64,000 nt of DNA from Clarkia xantiana subsp. parviflora (lineage: Eukaryota > Streptophyta > Magnoliopsida > Myrtales > Onagraceae), in the NCBI GenBank assembly GCA_036873135.1, contig JAPTYO010000015.1, positions 14,549,683 to 14,613,682 on the forward strand. The letters run 5' to 3'. The position numbers were made by a program, and so were the translations under genes. Under the pieces are notes generated by a model. It was not told the origin of the DNA. It ran no database searches and worked only from the letters and a program-made list of their open reading frames with translations. This document shows positions 49,376-61,679 of the stretch, piece after piece. Numbering within the stretch: the first letter of the stretch is position 1; each line of letters opens with the position of its first letter.

Positions 49376-51103
49376 TGTTAGATTACGGGGATTAATCACT
49401 ACGAAAACTAAAACCATGGTACATGCAAGTAATCGTAATTATGCAGCGGAAGATTCGCACATACCTCTACAGTAATCTGTAGTCCAAGATCTTTGCAGGA
49501 GGGAGTTCATGATTCTCTGGTCGGCACCCGTAGGGGTTCTTGTGAAAGAAGCCCTACGTGGTATATTCTTCACAGCAAAGCCTCTGATCAATTCTTGGCA
49601 AGGGACAGATTTCTGGAGTGTTTGCTCGAAAGCAAATTGGCACACCCTTGGTGTTAGGATGGTTCGGCCGAATATGGTGTCTTTGGGGGAAAAGGGTGTT
49701 CTCTCAAAACACCACTTAAAGGGAATTGTGATTTAGCCCTAATAAAACCCCTAACTCCTCATATATATAGGAGGAGTAAAGTGGACAAAAGTCCATTTTA
49801 CCCCCCACCCATAATTCGGCCGGCCATGGTAGTATAGGGAGGCCCAATTTTGGGCCTCTCGTGTCATTTGGGATTTGGGTCTGGCCCAATGTCCTAAAGT
49901 GACATGTACCTAATTAACTTAGGTAACATATACATATAATGGGCTTCCATTTACGGCGCCCATCACCGTATGCTTACAGCTCCCACTCGTCGGAATGGGA
50001 GGGTGCCTGTTAATGTATTGTCGTCCAAATCTGCATCAATATTTCACTCCTTCGATCTGGTCCTTTGCTTCCGAATAGTTCATACAAGGTTTGCCGTGCG
50101 ACCGGCGGACACGACGGGCATCATGCTACTCATCTGTTAGGAGTGTTGTAGCGCCTGCGGAACGTTAATTCCCTTTTCTCTAATCAACATGTTATAAAAA
50201 AAAAAAAAAAAAAAAAAAAACATTTACACAGTGTCGCGCTGTATCCTAGGTCAACTGATAATTCTATTTTTCATAGTTTCCTCATAGGAACACTTTTCCA
50301 AGGCATCCGTACAAGTATTCAAAACCTTCAACTAATATCTGGTTGGTGGCCACCTTAGTGAATACAAGGGTCAGTGAATTACAGGTGAACTTGACCATCC
50401 CCGTCGCTTATATCCTTAGTCAAACCCAACCGGTTTCCAAAGACGTGGTCACTGGGCCTTTTTGTTCAGCACTACGATCGTACGCCGGGAAGCGAACATT
50501 GAGCCTGACATTAGATATGAGTTCTGAATCCTTGAGGATACTTTGGGTGCCTCCTCATAAGGCTCCTGGGATCAATCACATGCTCGAGGTGAAGAAGTTT
50601 GCGCCCGCCAGAATAGTGGGGATTCTTTCCTAGCACAACCGAGTTGTGACCCCGTGGTCGGACGTGGCACGCGTAGTATGAAGCACGCGTCGATAACATA
50701 CCTGAACGTTTAAGTTCAAAGGAATGGGACATGTCAAATCATGCTATCGCAAATTCTCATATGGCCCAGAATGAGAATTATTGACGAACAAAGTTCATCA
50801 CGACGATCTGCAAAACGAAGATCATGTCGAGATACTTCGACACTTGATGATCGTTCTGCGTAATCAGGTTTATCCCCCTTATTCTTAGCCAGTCTTACTT
50901 AGTAGAGGCCTCCCTCCACCGCAAGACGATCGTACCTGTGTGACGAGGTAAGGCCCACATTCGACATAGTTTTGGTAGAGAATTGCGTCCTCCTACGACT
51001 TTAGTTTATAGACCGAAAAGTTGATGTAATCAAAAAATTATGACGTCGATTGATCATAAAATCAGTTGCAATTTTTTCTCTTACAAAATGTAACTTTCTA
51101 ACA
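49376..51103 (-). repeat. 5' LTR of the minus-strand copia element
   Basis: On the minus strand it starts TGTTAGAAAGTTAC at 51103 and ends CCCGTAATCTAACA at 49376. It aligns with the plus-strand LTR at 8660-10297 over its whole length. An A-run of about 24 bp at 50198-50221 interrupts the region corresponding to the TATA area of the other copy. Confidence 0.87.
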
Positions 51104-51165
51104 AAGATGGCTGAGATTGCTTTACTGATGCGAAACGGTGATCTATATTCAGTCTTTCGCAATCG

Positions 51166-54100
51166 ATGGCTGGCAAGCAGAAGAAGAAACAAGGGCAATC
51201 CAGCGGTTCCCGTCATCCTGCTGGAACTCTGAATTCAGGGCTGCCGGAGCGCACTGTTGATCGGAATGATCCTCCCCCTGCTGTTTCCCAAACAGGGGGG
51301 CATCATGATGATCACGAGGATTCCATTCGAAACTCGTCGGAGGGCATAGAAGAGATCCCGAGTAGGGATGGCAACGGGGCGGGTCGGGGCGGGTTTTCGC
51401 AACCCCGGACCCGCCCCGCGGGTCGACTGTGCAGACCCGGACCCGGCCATATGTGTCTCGCGGGGCAGGTCAGGCGGGGAAAAAAATCCCACGGGTCGAC
51501 CCGCGGGGCCCCGACCCGACCCGAAATATAGTAGACATTTTTTTTCCTCCGAATTGGCCTTGAAAACGTGAGAATCGTATTCAGCATTTGCAAAAAACAA
51601 GCAACGTAATAAACATCACTTATGGTTCTTCAATTACATAGCACAAACGTAAAAGACTGGATTGCCATGAGAATTGAATGAGGGAATGTGTGGAATGAAA
51701 TCAGATGCTTGAAAGAAGGGAAGATGGAAATGGATTGAGATGAATTAAGTGATGAAGCAGGGGAATTGAAAAGTCGGTGGGAAGAAATTAGAGTTAGGTT
51801 AAAGAGAGGGAAAGAAAGATGCGTGCCTTATCCATAAACTCCATAGAAGGAAGATGAAAGGGGAGCCGCTACCGGAGCCGTGACCGGAACCTGCCGTGAC
51901 TGAAGCCGTTTCCGTCGGAGCTGCTGCCACCAGAGAAGATGAAGAAGACGGGAGGGGAGCCGCTGCTGGGGCCGTGACCTGAACCTGCCGTGACTGGAGC
52001 CGCTGCCGCCTGGAGCTGCTGCCGCCTGGAGCTGCTGCCGCCGGAGAAGATGAAGAAGACAGGAGGGGAGCGGCGGGACTTGAAGAAATGCAGGAGGCTG
52101 AGACTGAGAGAAGGACCGGCATTCTTAACCCTAAATATCTAACTTTATACTATTTATATTTAGGTCCTTAATATTTTAGATAGGTGCTATATTAACCTTA
52201 TAGTTTGATATATGTTACGTAATATTAATACTAGTAGATATAGGAATCTCGGGGCGGGTCCACGGGGCCCCGCGACCTAGACCCGGACCCGCCCCGACCC
52301 GAGACCGCTCCGCCCCGAACCCGCCCCGCGCCCCGCGGATCGGCGGGTCGGCGGGTCAAACTCGGGTCGGGGCCCCGCGGGTCAACGGGGCCCCGAGACC
52401 CGTTGCCATCCCTAGTCCCGAGGAGGGACCAGGATGCTCCGACCAAGGTGGACTTGGCGAAGGCTGTGATGGATGCCATGCCGATATTCCTGGAGACTAT
52501 GGAGGCTCTCCTGGACCGAAGGGAGGCTGCCAAGAAGGAGGAGGAAGAGTTGCCTCCGCCTCCGCCGAGGGAGAATCGGGACGGGCAGGAGGCCCAACCC
52601 GAGCACCAGGACAAGGGCAAGGAGCCCGCTCAGTCGGAGCAATTCGTGATTGATGGGCCTGGACCGGTGCAGCATAGGACCATCCCTCTTAATGGTCCTA
52701 TCACCCCCGACCAGGTGGTGAAGATCATGAGCATCTGTATGGGGGACCAGAAGAAGATGATGTCGGAGCTGAGGGATCGATCCACTCATCCCTTTGTCCC
52801 CCGATTGGTGAACACCACTGCCCCGCCAGGGATTGGTATCCCGACAATCAAGGAGTATGATGGCGAGGGAGATCCAGTTCTCCATGTCCAGAAGCACGTT
52901 ATGGCTTGTATAGGCAGAGCCCCGAATGACGATATATTGTGCGTTCTGTTCCCGGCCACGATTGGTGAGAGGGCCCTGACGTGGTTCTTCAGCCTTCCTC
53001 CAGGGTGCATCTCTACCTGGACCCAGATGCATGATCGTTTCATCCAGTAGTACCAGGGCCGTCGGCGTCTCTTGAAAAGCACGAGGTCCCTGGCTGGGTG
53101 GTACAGAGGCCCGATGAGTCGCTGGCGCATTATTAACAGAGGTACACTGCCAGCGTGGCCGAGATTGATGAGGAAATTTCGGAAGGAGAGACCATCCGCA
53201 CCTTCATTCGGAACCTGACAGCACCATATGGTTCCGACCTGATGCACAACGTGGCTGAGAAGGCTGTGTGGAACATGGAGGCGCTGCAGAAGAGGGTGAA
53301 GCAGCAAATCGACGTACAGGAGTTGAAGATAGCTGCCAGAGAGCTCGACCCTCCGAAATCGAACAAGGGGAAGCAATCGTTCAAGCCCTCGGACGATCGC
53401 AGGAGGAAAGATAAACCCGAGAGCAGTCGGGGTCGAGGCCGCCCTGATCGGAGGGAAGACAAGCGTCCCTCGAAGTCGGACAAGCGGGAGGACCGTTACA
53501 CTCCTCTCATTTGCTCCATGGGTGCTGTGTTGGCGATGATGGACCGACAGGGTATCGCCAGGTACCCCCCGAAGAAGGATGGAGAGTTCATGGGAGCTCG
53601 CACTGATCGTTACTGTCATTTCCATCGCACCAGCGGTCACGACACTAACCACTGTCGGGAGTTGAAGAAGGAGATTGAGAAGTTGATCCAGAGGGGGAAG
53701 CTCAAGGAATTTGTGGCTGGGCAACGGGGCCGATCCCATTCTCGGTCCCGATCCCGCGATCGGTCCCCGAAGAAGGAGAAGCCCGAGTCTTCCAATGCTC
53801 GCAAGGAGAAGCGGGGAACCATTAATGTGATCCATGGAGGATTTGCTGCAGGAGGTGACACTACGGCATCTCGAGAGGTCTATGCTTCTCGAATTCCTAT
53901 TGCTGTGGTGCTGGGCAAGAGGGCCCGATCTTGGACTCCGAAGGAAGAAATGGTGATTCCCTTCTCGGCGGAGGACCTGATAGGATTGGAGACCCCGCAC
54001 GATGATGCTTTGGTCATGACCCTGAACGTGGATGGGTACGAGATGAAGCGAATCTTGATAGATGGAGGGAGCTCCTCCGACATTTTGTTCATGGATGCGC

Positions 54101-54279
54101 TGGAGGCCATGGGAAAAACCAAGAAGGATCTGAAGCGTGCGGACTTCCCGATGGTCGGATTTTATGGGTCTACCTCTTACCCGGTGGAGATGATTACCTT
54201 ACCGGTTGAGTTCGGTAGTGGCTGGAAGTCGGAGAAGAGGAATGTGGAGTTCGTGGTGGTCGAGTCTGCGGGGACTTAA
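51166..54279 (+). pseudogene. gag and protease of copy 2, interrupted by a hAT-type element
   Basis: It starts at ATG 51166, matching copy 1. The frame is interrupted by the insertion at 51363-52414, then resumes to a TAG at 53048 where copy 1 has CAG. A one-base loss near 53095 shifts the frame, and the rest is open at 53155-54279. The zinc-knuckle-like CHFHRTSGHDTNHC and protease site ILIDGGSS are kept. The frame stops at TAA 54277, the same codon as in copy 1. Confidence 0.92.
51363..52414. mobile_element. hAT-type non-autonomous transposon, 1052 bp
   Basis: It starts TAGGGATGGCAACGGGGCGG and ends with the inverted copy CGTTGCCATCCCTA. The 8-bp flanks are ATCCCGAG (51355-51362) and GTCCCGAG (52415-52422), seven of eight identical. 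Copy 1 shows the empty site (AGATCCCGAGGAGGG at the same place in gag). The ends are packed with GGGTCGACCCGCGGG words. The interior contains CTGCTGCCG-type repeats (about 51850-52080) and no transposase. The 8-bp duplication and terminal sequence fit the hAT superfamily. Confidence 0.9.
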
Positions 54280-57200
54280 AATGCAATTATCGGGAGGACC
54301 ACCATCAACCCGCTGGGGGCAATTGCCTCAACTTTCCATCAGAAGATGAAGTTTCCGACTAACCACGGAGTCAGGGAAGTCAGGGGCGATCAGGTGGCCT
54401 CCAAGAAGTGCTATGTCAATGCCACTCGAAGGAGGAATCGGGAGGCTATGACATATTTCCAGACTGATGCCGATCCCAGAGAGGAGTTCGGGCGTCCCGC
54501 CCCGATGGAAGATTTGAAAGAGGTCGAGATTGATGGACCTCAGAGGAAGGTGAAGATCGGGTCCGCTCTGACCGAGGAGAAGGCCCAGGAACTGATTGAT
54601 TTGTTGAAAGAGTTCAAGGAGCTGTTTGCCTGGTCCCCGAGTGATATGCCAGGAATCAGCCCCGATGTGATTACTCATGAGCTGAAGATTGACCCTGCAA
54701 TCAAGCCGATTGCACAAAGAAGGCGCCCGATGAGTTCCGACAAGAAGATCGCGATCCAGCAAGAGGTGGGCAGGTTGCTCGATGCTGGATTTATTAAGGA
54801 GCTCCGATTCCAGAAATGGGTCGCCAAACCAGTCCTGGTGAAGAAGAGCAATGGCAAGTGGCGGATGTGTGTTGATTTCCGCGACCTGAACAAAGCATGC
54901 CCGAAGAATTGCTATCCGCTCCCGAGGATCGACCAGCTGGTGGATGCCACATCGGGACATGAGTTTCTGAGCTTTATGGATGCCTACTCCGGCTACAATC
55001 AGATCAAGATGTCCAAGGAGGATGCCCCCCACACCGCTTTTTATGCTGATAGTGACATTTATCACTATGGTGTCTTGCCTTTTGGACTGATCAATGCAGG
55101 TGCAACTTATCAGAGGATGGTGAACAAGCTGTTCGGGGATATGCTAGGAAAAACGATGGAGGCCTATGTGGACGATATGCTGGTGAAGTCCCGACAGGCC
55201 GAGGATCATGTTCACAACTTGGCCACAGCGTTTGAGCGGATGAGGCTTCATCAAGTTCGCTTGAACCCGACCAAGTGTGCCTTCGGGGTGCACTCAGGGA
55301 AGTTTCTGGGCTTCATGGTGAGCCAGAGGGGAATCGAGGTGAACCCTGAGAAGCTGAAGGCAATCGAGGAGATGAAGTCCCCGACGAACCATCGGGAGGT
55401 GCAGGTGCTGAATGGCCGATTGGCCGCGATGAATCGCTTCCTGTCCAAGGCAAGCGACCGATCCATGCCGTTCTTTGAAGTGCTGAGGGCCAACAAGAAG
55501 TTTGAGTGGACTGTCAAGTGCGAAGAGGCGTTCCAGGCACTCAAGCAGCACCTCCGCACCCTCCCGCCGTTGGCGAAGCCCATTCCAGGCGAGCCACTCT
55601 ATCTGTATTTGGCTGTTTCTGAATTTGCTGTTAGCTCTGTCTTAGTGAAAGTCGTAGAGGGTAACCAAGTCCCCGTCTATTATGTAAGCAAGGCACTCGC
55701 CAAGTCTGAAATGAATTATCCCGCCGTTGAGAAGTATCTTTATGCGTTGATTGTCACTGCTCGGAAGCTAAGACCTTACTTCCATGCGCATGAAATTACT
55801 GTTTTGACGAATCAGCCCTTGAAACATTTTTGAACCGACCTGAAACGTCGGGGAGATTAGTGGGCAGTCGAGCTTAGTGAGTTCCGCATTCACTTTGCTC
55901 CGAGAATGGCTATTAAGGGCCAGGCGTTGGCGAATTTCATAGCAGAGTCTATAGCCCCCGATCTAGAAGAAGCGGGCTCTGTAGAGAGGGCAACCATGGA
56001 AGTCCCGATGGCAGAGCAGTCAGAACAGCCCGATAACGAAGACATTTGGGAGATGTATACCGATGGCTCCTCAAATTCAGAAGGATCGGGAGCAGGGTTC
56101 GTACTGATACCGCCAGGTGGAGGCGAGCCCCTCCGATATGCCTTGGCCTTGACGTTTAGGGCCACCAACAATGAAGCTGAATATGAGGCTCTCATCACCG
56201 GCCTCAAGATTGCCAAAAGAACGGGAGTTGGTCACTTAAAGGTGAAGTGTAATGCTAGCCTGATTGTGAACCAAGTCCAGGGGCGGTATGAAGCAAAGAG
56301 CCCGATGATGAAAAAGTACCTTCGTGAGGTGCAAACCTTGAAGGAGAGTTTCAAGAGCTTCGATATTGAGGCGATCCCGAGGGAGGATAATGTGGAAGCA
56401 GATGCCTTGAGCAAGTTCGCCTTAGGGGCACCCCTCGATGAAAGTCGGAAGGTGCACTTCTTGGAGAAGGTGATCCTGTCAACCACCGATCAATCGGAGG
56501 TATGTGCCATTGAGACCGGATCAGAGGAGCCCACTTGGATGACCCCGATAGCCGCGTACCTGACTACGGGGGCAGTCCCCGATGATGATGATGAAGTAGC
56601 AGCTGGCAAATTACGCCGAATCGCGGCCAATTATGTGATGGTGGACAATCAGTTGTATAAAAGGGGGTATTTAACTCCTTACTTGAAATGTGTGGCAGAG
56701 CCCGACACAGATCGGATCCTTAGGGAGGTGCACGAAGGATACTCGGCTTGTCATGAAGGTGTCTAATCCGTCGTGAGGAAAGTGCTGAAAATGGGTTATT
56801 ACTGGCCCTCGATGAATAAGGAGGCAACGATGCTAGTCCGATCCTGTGACGCGTGCCAGAGGTACGCCCCGAATATCGCGGCCCCAGCTACCGATCTGAC
56901 GTCCATCAAGAGTGCTTGGCCCTTCGCGCAATGGGGAATCGATTTGGTAGGACCCCTTCCGGTTGCAAAAGGTTAGTGCCGATATTTGATTGTGGCTATG
57001 ATTATTTCTCGAAGTGGATAGAAGCTAAGGCATTGGCCAAGACAACGGGGAATCATATCCTCAAATTCCTCCAGACCCATATCATATCCAGATATGGGAT
57101 CCCTAAGGTGTTGATCAGTGATAACGGCCCTCGTTTAACGGGGCCCAGTGGAAGGAGTACCTGGAGGAACTGAAAATTGAGCATCGGACAGCCTCTGTCC

Positions 57201-57766
57201 ATCATGCTCAGACCAATGGACGGGTGGAGTCAGCCAACAAGATGGATGGCTTGAAGAAGAGGGTCCATGCCTTGAAGGGAAAATGGCTGGACGAGCTGGA
57301 AAATGTGCTTTGGGCTGTTAGAACAACACCCAAACGATCGACTGGGGAGACTCTGTTTGGCCTTGTTTACGGCACAGAAGCAGTTGCCCCCGTTGAAATA
57401 GTTGTGGCATCCCATCGGACGAGGTATTACGAACCTCTGTCGAATGATGAAATGAGGCGTCTGGACTTGGACTTGGTCTAAGAGAAGAGGCGGAATGCCG
57501 AGGAGGCCCAGGCTCGGATGCGCCTGGCAACAGCCCGATATTACAATCGGCGAGTCAAGTCTCGACAGTTCTTTGTCGGGGAACTGGTCTGGCGTCGGAA
57601 CGAATTTACCCTTTTGGATCGGATCAACAAGATGTCACCCAAATGGGAAGGACCTTATAAGGTCGTGGGGATGCCAGCTCGAAATGCGTATAAGTTGGAA
57701 GACCTCGATGGCAATGTGTTGAAGCATTCTTTTAGTGGTGAACACTTGAAGAAATGTCATACCTGA
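54280..57766 (+). pseudogene. Reverse transcriptase, RNase H, extra RNase H and integrase of copy 2
   Basis: The longest uninterrupted piece (54346-55833) covers the whole reverse transcriptase, with YVDD at 55165-55176, and most of the first RNase H. Small deletions near 55830-55862 break the frame. It continues in the same frame with the extra RNase H (YTDGSSNSEGSGAGF, NNEAEYEAL) to a TAA at 56764. Integrase pieces follow with frameshifts near 56990 and 57130. Another TAA lies at 57479, and the C-terminus ends at 57766. This copy has the better-preserved reverse transcriptase; copy 1 has the better-preserved integrase core. Confidence 0.92.
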
Positions 57767-57857
57767 TATTAGTCGCCTTTAGTGGTGCAAGTTGTTTATC
57801 GTTTTGATTTGATACAAACAGGTTTTGAGCCATCAATGAATAAAGAGGTTGCTTCCG

Positions 57858-58165
57858 ATTAAATCGCTTTAAGTGGTGTGAATAAATCGCCTTAAGTGGT
57901 GTGAATAAATCGCCTTAAGTGGTGTGGTTAAATCACCTTCAGTGGCGTGGTTAAATCGCCTTAAGTGGCGTGGTTAAATCACCTTAAGTGGTGTGGTTAA
58001 ATCGCCTTAAGTGGCATGGTTAAATCGCCTTAAGTAGCATGGTTAAATCGCCTTAAGTGGTGTGGGTAAAATGTCTTAAGTGACGTGTCGAATCACTCTA
58101 AGTGGTATGATCAAATCGCCTTAAGTGGCGTGGTTAATTCACCTTAAGTGGTGCAACGATAATCG
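57858..58165. repeat. Tandem array, about 13 units of 23 bp between pol and the antisense gene
   Basis: Same unit as at 40630-40975 (TAAATCGCCTTAAGTGG...), fewer copies, with GAATAAATCGCC variants at its start. It lies between the convergent sense and antisense coding regions. Confidence 0.95.
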
Positions 58166-58246
58166 GAATCAAAATAGATTGATATTATAAAGGCCTGAAA
58201 GGTTCACGACAAAAGGAGGAAATTACAAGGATTCAAAAATAAAGCG

Positions 58247-61183
58247 TTAAGCTTGGTCCTTGGCAGCATCGAAGGGAGCAGAGTCCACGAGGTTCGTGGC
58301 AGAAGGCTCCGCGATCGGAGGATCGGACCCTTGGAGGTCAGCCAGTGAAGGGTCGATCGTCGGGGGATCAGTTGTCGGGAGGTCTGTACTTGTAGGCTCC
58401 ACCGTGCCTTCAGCACCCGCAGTCCCCTCGGGGGTGTTGGCCCCGTCGCTCTCCTCTGAAAGGCTGAAATAGCTCTCCGCGAAGGGGGCGAGAGTCTGAG
58501 ACTTGGTGAAGTCAATGGCACTGCCATACTCCAGATGGAGCTCCTCGACAGCATTGAGCAAGGTGGTCTCCACCTCCGCGTTACAGAACCTCACCATGTC
58601 CACTTGGAAATCCTCGGAGCCCCGATAATCTTCCCGACCCTTGGCCTCATCCTCAGCCAGCTTGATGGGGAACTCATCGATCTCCCGCTCCATCTGTTGG
58701 GACCGATTGGTGAGAAGGACCTTCTCAGCCTCCAGTCCCGCCTTGACGTCCTCAAGGGCCTTCTTCTCGAGGACGAGCCTGTCTCGATCCTCCGCGCGCC
58801 CCTGCTGCTCTTCCTTGAGCTTTTGTCACTCCTGCTTCAGCAGCCGCTCGAAGTCGTGGACCTGCCTCAGGAGGTCCCGAGTCTTCTGATTAAGGAGGGC
58901 CTGCTCCTTAACCAGCTTACCCCTAGACGATTCGGAGGCAGCCAAATCCACCCCGAGCTTGGCCAAGACCTCGGGGGCCGCCTTGGCTCGCTCCTGCTCC
59001 AGGGCCTCCTCCAGGGCCAGGATGTACCCGAAACAGCGGTGTTGGTCCGCCATTTCCTGTGAAAAAGAAAGGAAGAGGTTAGTACATGAGAATATTTTAC
59101 CTTATATACTAAGTGTAAAAACAGGAAACCTTACCTCCACACGACGAACGGCCATTTCGCGAATGTCCGTGTGGATGTCCTCCCGAGCCAAGGAGAGCGG
59201 GAGCTTCAGAGATGGCGGAACTGAACCTGCCAGCAGGTGCAGACCCAGTTCTGGTGGTACATCACCCCGACGGAGCGGGACCCCTTGCAATGACTCGATC
59301 GGGGTCCAGAGCCGCCGCCTGGTCGGGGGTGTAAAGCTGATAGAAACTCCCGCCTAAGGGGAGAGGGGGAAGGACGACCTGAGTGTCGGAGGTGCGCGCC
59401 TCCGAGCCGCCATGAGACCCGGTCGTCCCTTCAGGAGTCAGACTCAAAATTGGCGAATACTGTTGTGCTGGGGAAGATGGAAGCAGCCCCTCGGGAGTTG
59501 GCTCTAATGGGGTCTGCCTCACCCCCCGACGACGAATCAGGGCCTGACCTTCGCTCGTCTCCTCAGAAGAGTGAGAAATGTCCAGGTCAACCACCCGACG
59601 GAACTGACCGTCTGTCGGGACATCTTCAGCCCCCGATCCTCTCAGGGCAGGAAGTGGAAGGAGGGGCTCCCCGACCCGAGCGTCGGAGGGTGGTGCCCCC
59701 GTTGAAGCTCCAGCTCCCGATTGACCTGCAGCTGGAGGACGAGAAGCTTCATAAAGATAATCAGGGAGGTTATCGGGATCCTTACACCAAATGACGCGAC
59801 GGGAGAGATACTGGTCTTTCCCATAATAGTTATAGTAACCCGCTTTGAGGATGCGACGGGAGAGATACTGGTCTTTCCCATAATAGTTATAGTAACCCGC
59901 TTTGAGGATGCAGGATGCGGTTGATCCCTTCGATTCTGGCTTTCTTATCGGAGGGGATCAACTCCTAGGGAATACGCTTTCGGTATAATCAGATGGCTAA
60001 TCGAAGCTGCTTACCTTCTTCGGGAGTCTGGGTGTTGAAGATCCTCTCCATCTTCTCCACCCGGGCCCGCTTGACCTCCTCCGCAGATGGAGGTGCCGAT
60101 GAGGAGGCGGCCCTCTTCGAGGACTTCCTCTTCCTTGCGGGGCGCTGGACGGCATCGGTCTCCACCTGCTTAAGCATGATATTGGTCAGCAATGATACCT
60201 TCTTAGCTGCAAAGACGAAAACAAAGGCGCAGTTAGAATATTACCCAAGGAACGACATTGGAGGGGCCGTCGTAGAGTTGACCCCCGGAGGCAACATTGA
60301 GGAGACGGATCCCGGCCAGAACCAGATCCCGCTCCACGATGGAGTTGGCATCGAGGGGAGCGAAGGAATCCCCCCAGCGATAGAGTTGGATGCAGTGGAG
60401 AATCTGAAAATCCTCCTCGGAGTAAGTAAGATAAGCGGGAGGAGGGTCTGCTTCAACCTCCCATCGGGGCCACGGGATGGAGCTGTTCCGGATGAAGAAG
60501 TAATTCTTCTTCCAGCCGCTGTTGTCGGGCCCCGAGTCAGTGATGAGCCCCCGACCATTGGCGACCTTCCAAGTGTCACCAGTCCAGCTACATCGCCAGA
60601 GCTGCGCCTTGCTCCACTTAGGCATCCGCGGGTAGAAGGTACAGACCCCGACATCATTGCACTTCATTCCATAAAAGGTCCAAAAAAGTCGGAGGCTATA
60701 GGTCCATTGTTGGCGGAGGCAAAGGACACGGAATGCATTCCACACACGGATAGCGTGGGGGAAAAAAGTAGTCGGATGTGTTTTGTAATATTCACACATC
60801 TCGACTAGATCCCCACATAAAGGGAATCGGATCCCCGCCGATACTTGCCCGGTGGAGACAAATACCTCCCCTTCCCGGGGACGAGTGACCACAGGGTCGC
60901 CCGGGATGCGAGGGCGAGGATAGGGGTAGCGAGGCTCCCATGTGGAAGTGATACATCCTTCCCGGAGAGCTGCATCATAGGCGTTTTCCGAAATCTCATT
61001 ACAACCATAATCAAATTCGAAGGGCTTTCTCCCCCCAGAACTGGATTCACCGTCTGGAAAATGATCACGGCAAGAAAAGGCACAGTTGATTTTTGGAAAA
61101 GTCCGGGTAAGTTGATTGAGATAAAAAGAAAAACTATGCTAACAAGTTTTTTCGGAATCGGAGGAGGAAATCTTACCATACAT
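58247..61183 (-). pseudogene. Antisense multi-exon gene of copy 2 (Transposase_28-like domain plus coiled coil)
   Basis: Proposed exons on the minus strand: 61183-61177 (ATGTATG, donor GTAAGA); 61053 to about 60235 (after TTTTCCAG); 60206-60015 (after TTTGCAG, donor GTAAGCAG); about 59967-59135 (donor GTAAGG); 59056-58247 (after TTTCCTG then ACAG). Exon 2 carries FPLCGDLVEMCEYYK, FFPHAIRVWNAFRVL and WTYSLRLFWTFYGM, which resemble PF04195 (Transposase_28, putative gypsy-type transposon). Exon 3 is Lys/Arg-rich and nuclear-signal-like. The last exon is a long coiled coil with an acidic Pro/Asp tail. Defects: the exon 2/3 phase is not resolved, a frameshift lies near 59907, and a TGA stands at 58826 where copy 1 reads CAG. 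Function unknown. Confidence 0.66.
59792..59905. repeat. 57-bp exact tandem duplication inside an antisense-gene exon
   Basis: Two adjacent, essentially identical 57-bp units. In the antisense reading frame each encodes the same 19 residues (containing YYNYYGKDQYLSR), so the duplication itself keeps the frame. Confidence 0.92.
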
Positions 61184-61327
61184 GTTGAAGCGGGGAAGAG
61201 AAGATGATCCTGATGGTCGGAGATCCTGGTTGGAGTGCTGATCAGAAATCAGAAAGGAGAGCTTGAGCTTTTGAAATCACAGAGGATGAAACGGTGGAGG
61301 AGAACTGAATAGTGCCAAGATTTGGGG

Positions 61328-61335
61328 TTTTATAG
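61328..61335 (-). promoter_or_regulatory. Candidate TATA box of the antisense gene
   Basis: CTATAAAA on the minus strand, about 145 bp upstream of the proposed ATG at 61183 and inside the element next to the 3' LTR. Position and sequence suit a core promoter separate from the LTR. This is inference only. Confidence 0.4.
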
Positions 61336-61668
61336 GAGAGAGGGTAGCCAAAGATACGTTGCAATCCGGACCGTTGAAGATGAAACGCTTCAACCTGAGT
61401 CGTTGAGACGCTAGCGACAAAACGGCTAAAAAGCGCTTTTTCAGAAAAAGCAGGCACGGGTACCCAAGCCGTCGCTTCATCACCCATTGCATTTAATAGT
61501 TGAGTAACCGAGAAATCTTTTCGGATTCGGTGGTTACCCTCGGAATATCGGGGAATCTTGGATGAGGAGATCCGCTTCAGAAGATTTTTTGTAAAGTTAT
61601 AAGCCTCCGATGCCAATGTCGGGAGGTCCGGAGTTGGAAGACACGACGAACTGTAAGTCCCTCATGTC

Positions 61669-61679
61669 TTGGGGGCAAA
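61669..61679 (+). promoter_or_regulatory. Polypurine tract of copy 2
   Basis: TTGGGGGCAAA directly before the LTR start TGATGGGTTTC. Confidence 0.78.

Larger units (their letters stand above)
43761..51103 (-). mobile_element. Ty1/copia retrotransposon, minus strand, truncated 3' LTR
   Basis: The 5' LTR is at 51103-49376, pol remnants run 47935-44514, and a truncated 3' LTR lies at 44485-43761. The order protease, integrase, reverse transcriptase, RNase H is the copia order. It is the same family as 7809-10297. The gag region is not recognisable. The 3' LTR is cut where the Ogre-like LTR fragment ends, so no target duplication can be scored. Confidence 0.88.

Noticed and set aside
52786..54000. 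404-codon minus-strand open frame opposite gag of copy 2
   Set aside because: Shadow of the gag-protease frame; it contains no recognisable motif and the sense strand is clearly coding.
60206..60300. Clean splice between antisense exons 2 and 3 of copy 2
   Set aside because: The best donor (TGG then GTAATA) leaves phase 0 while exon 3 needs phase 1, so this junction is reported as unresolved.
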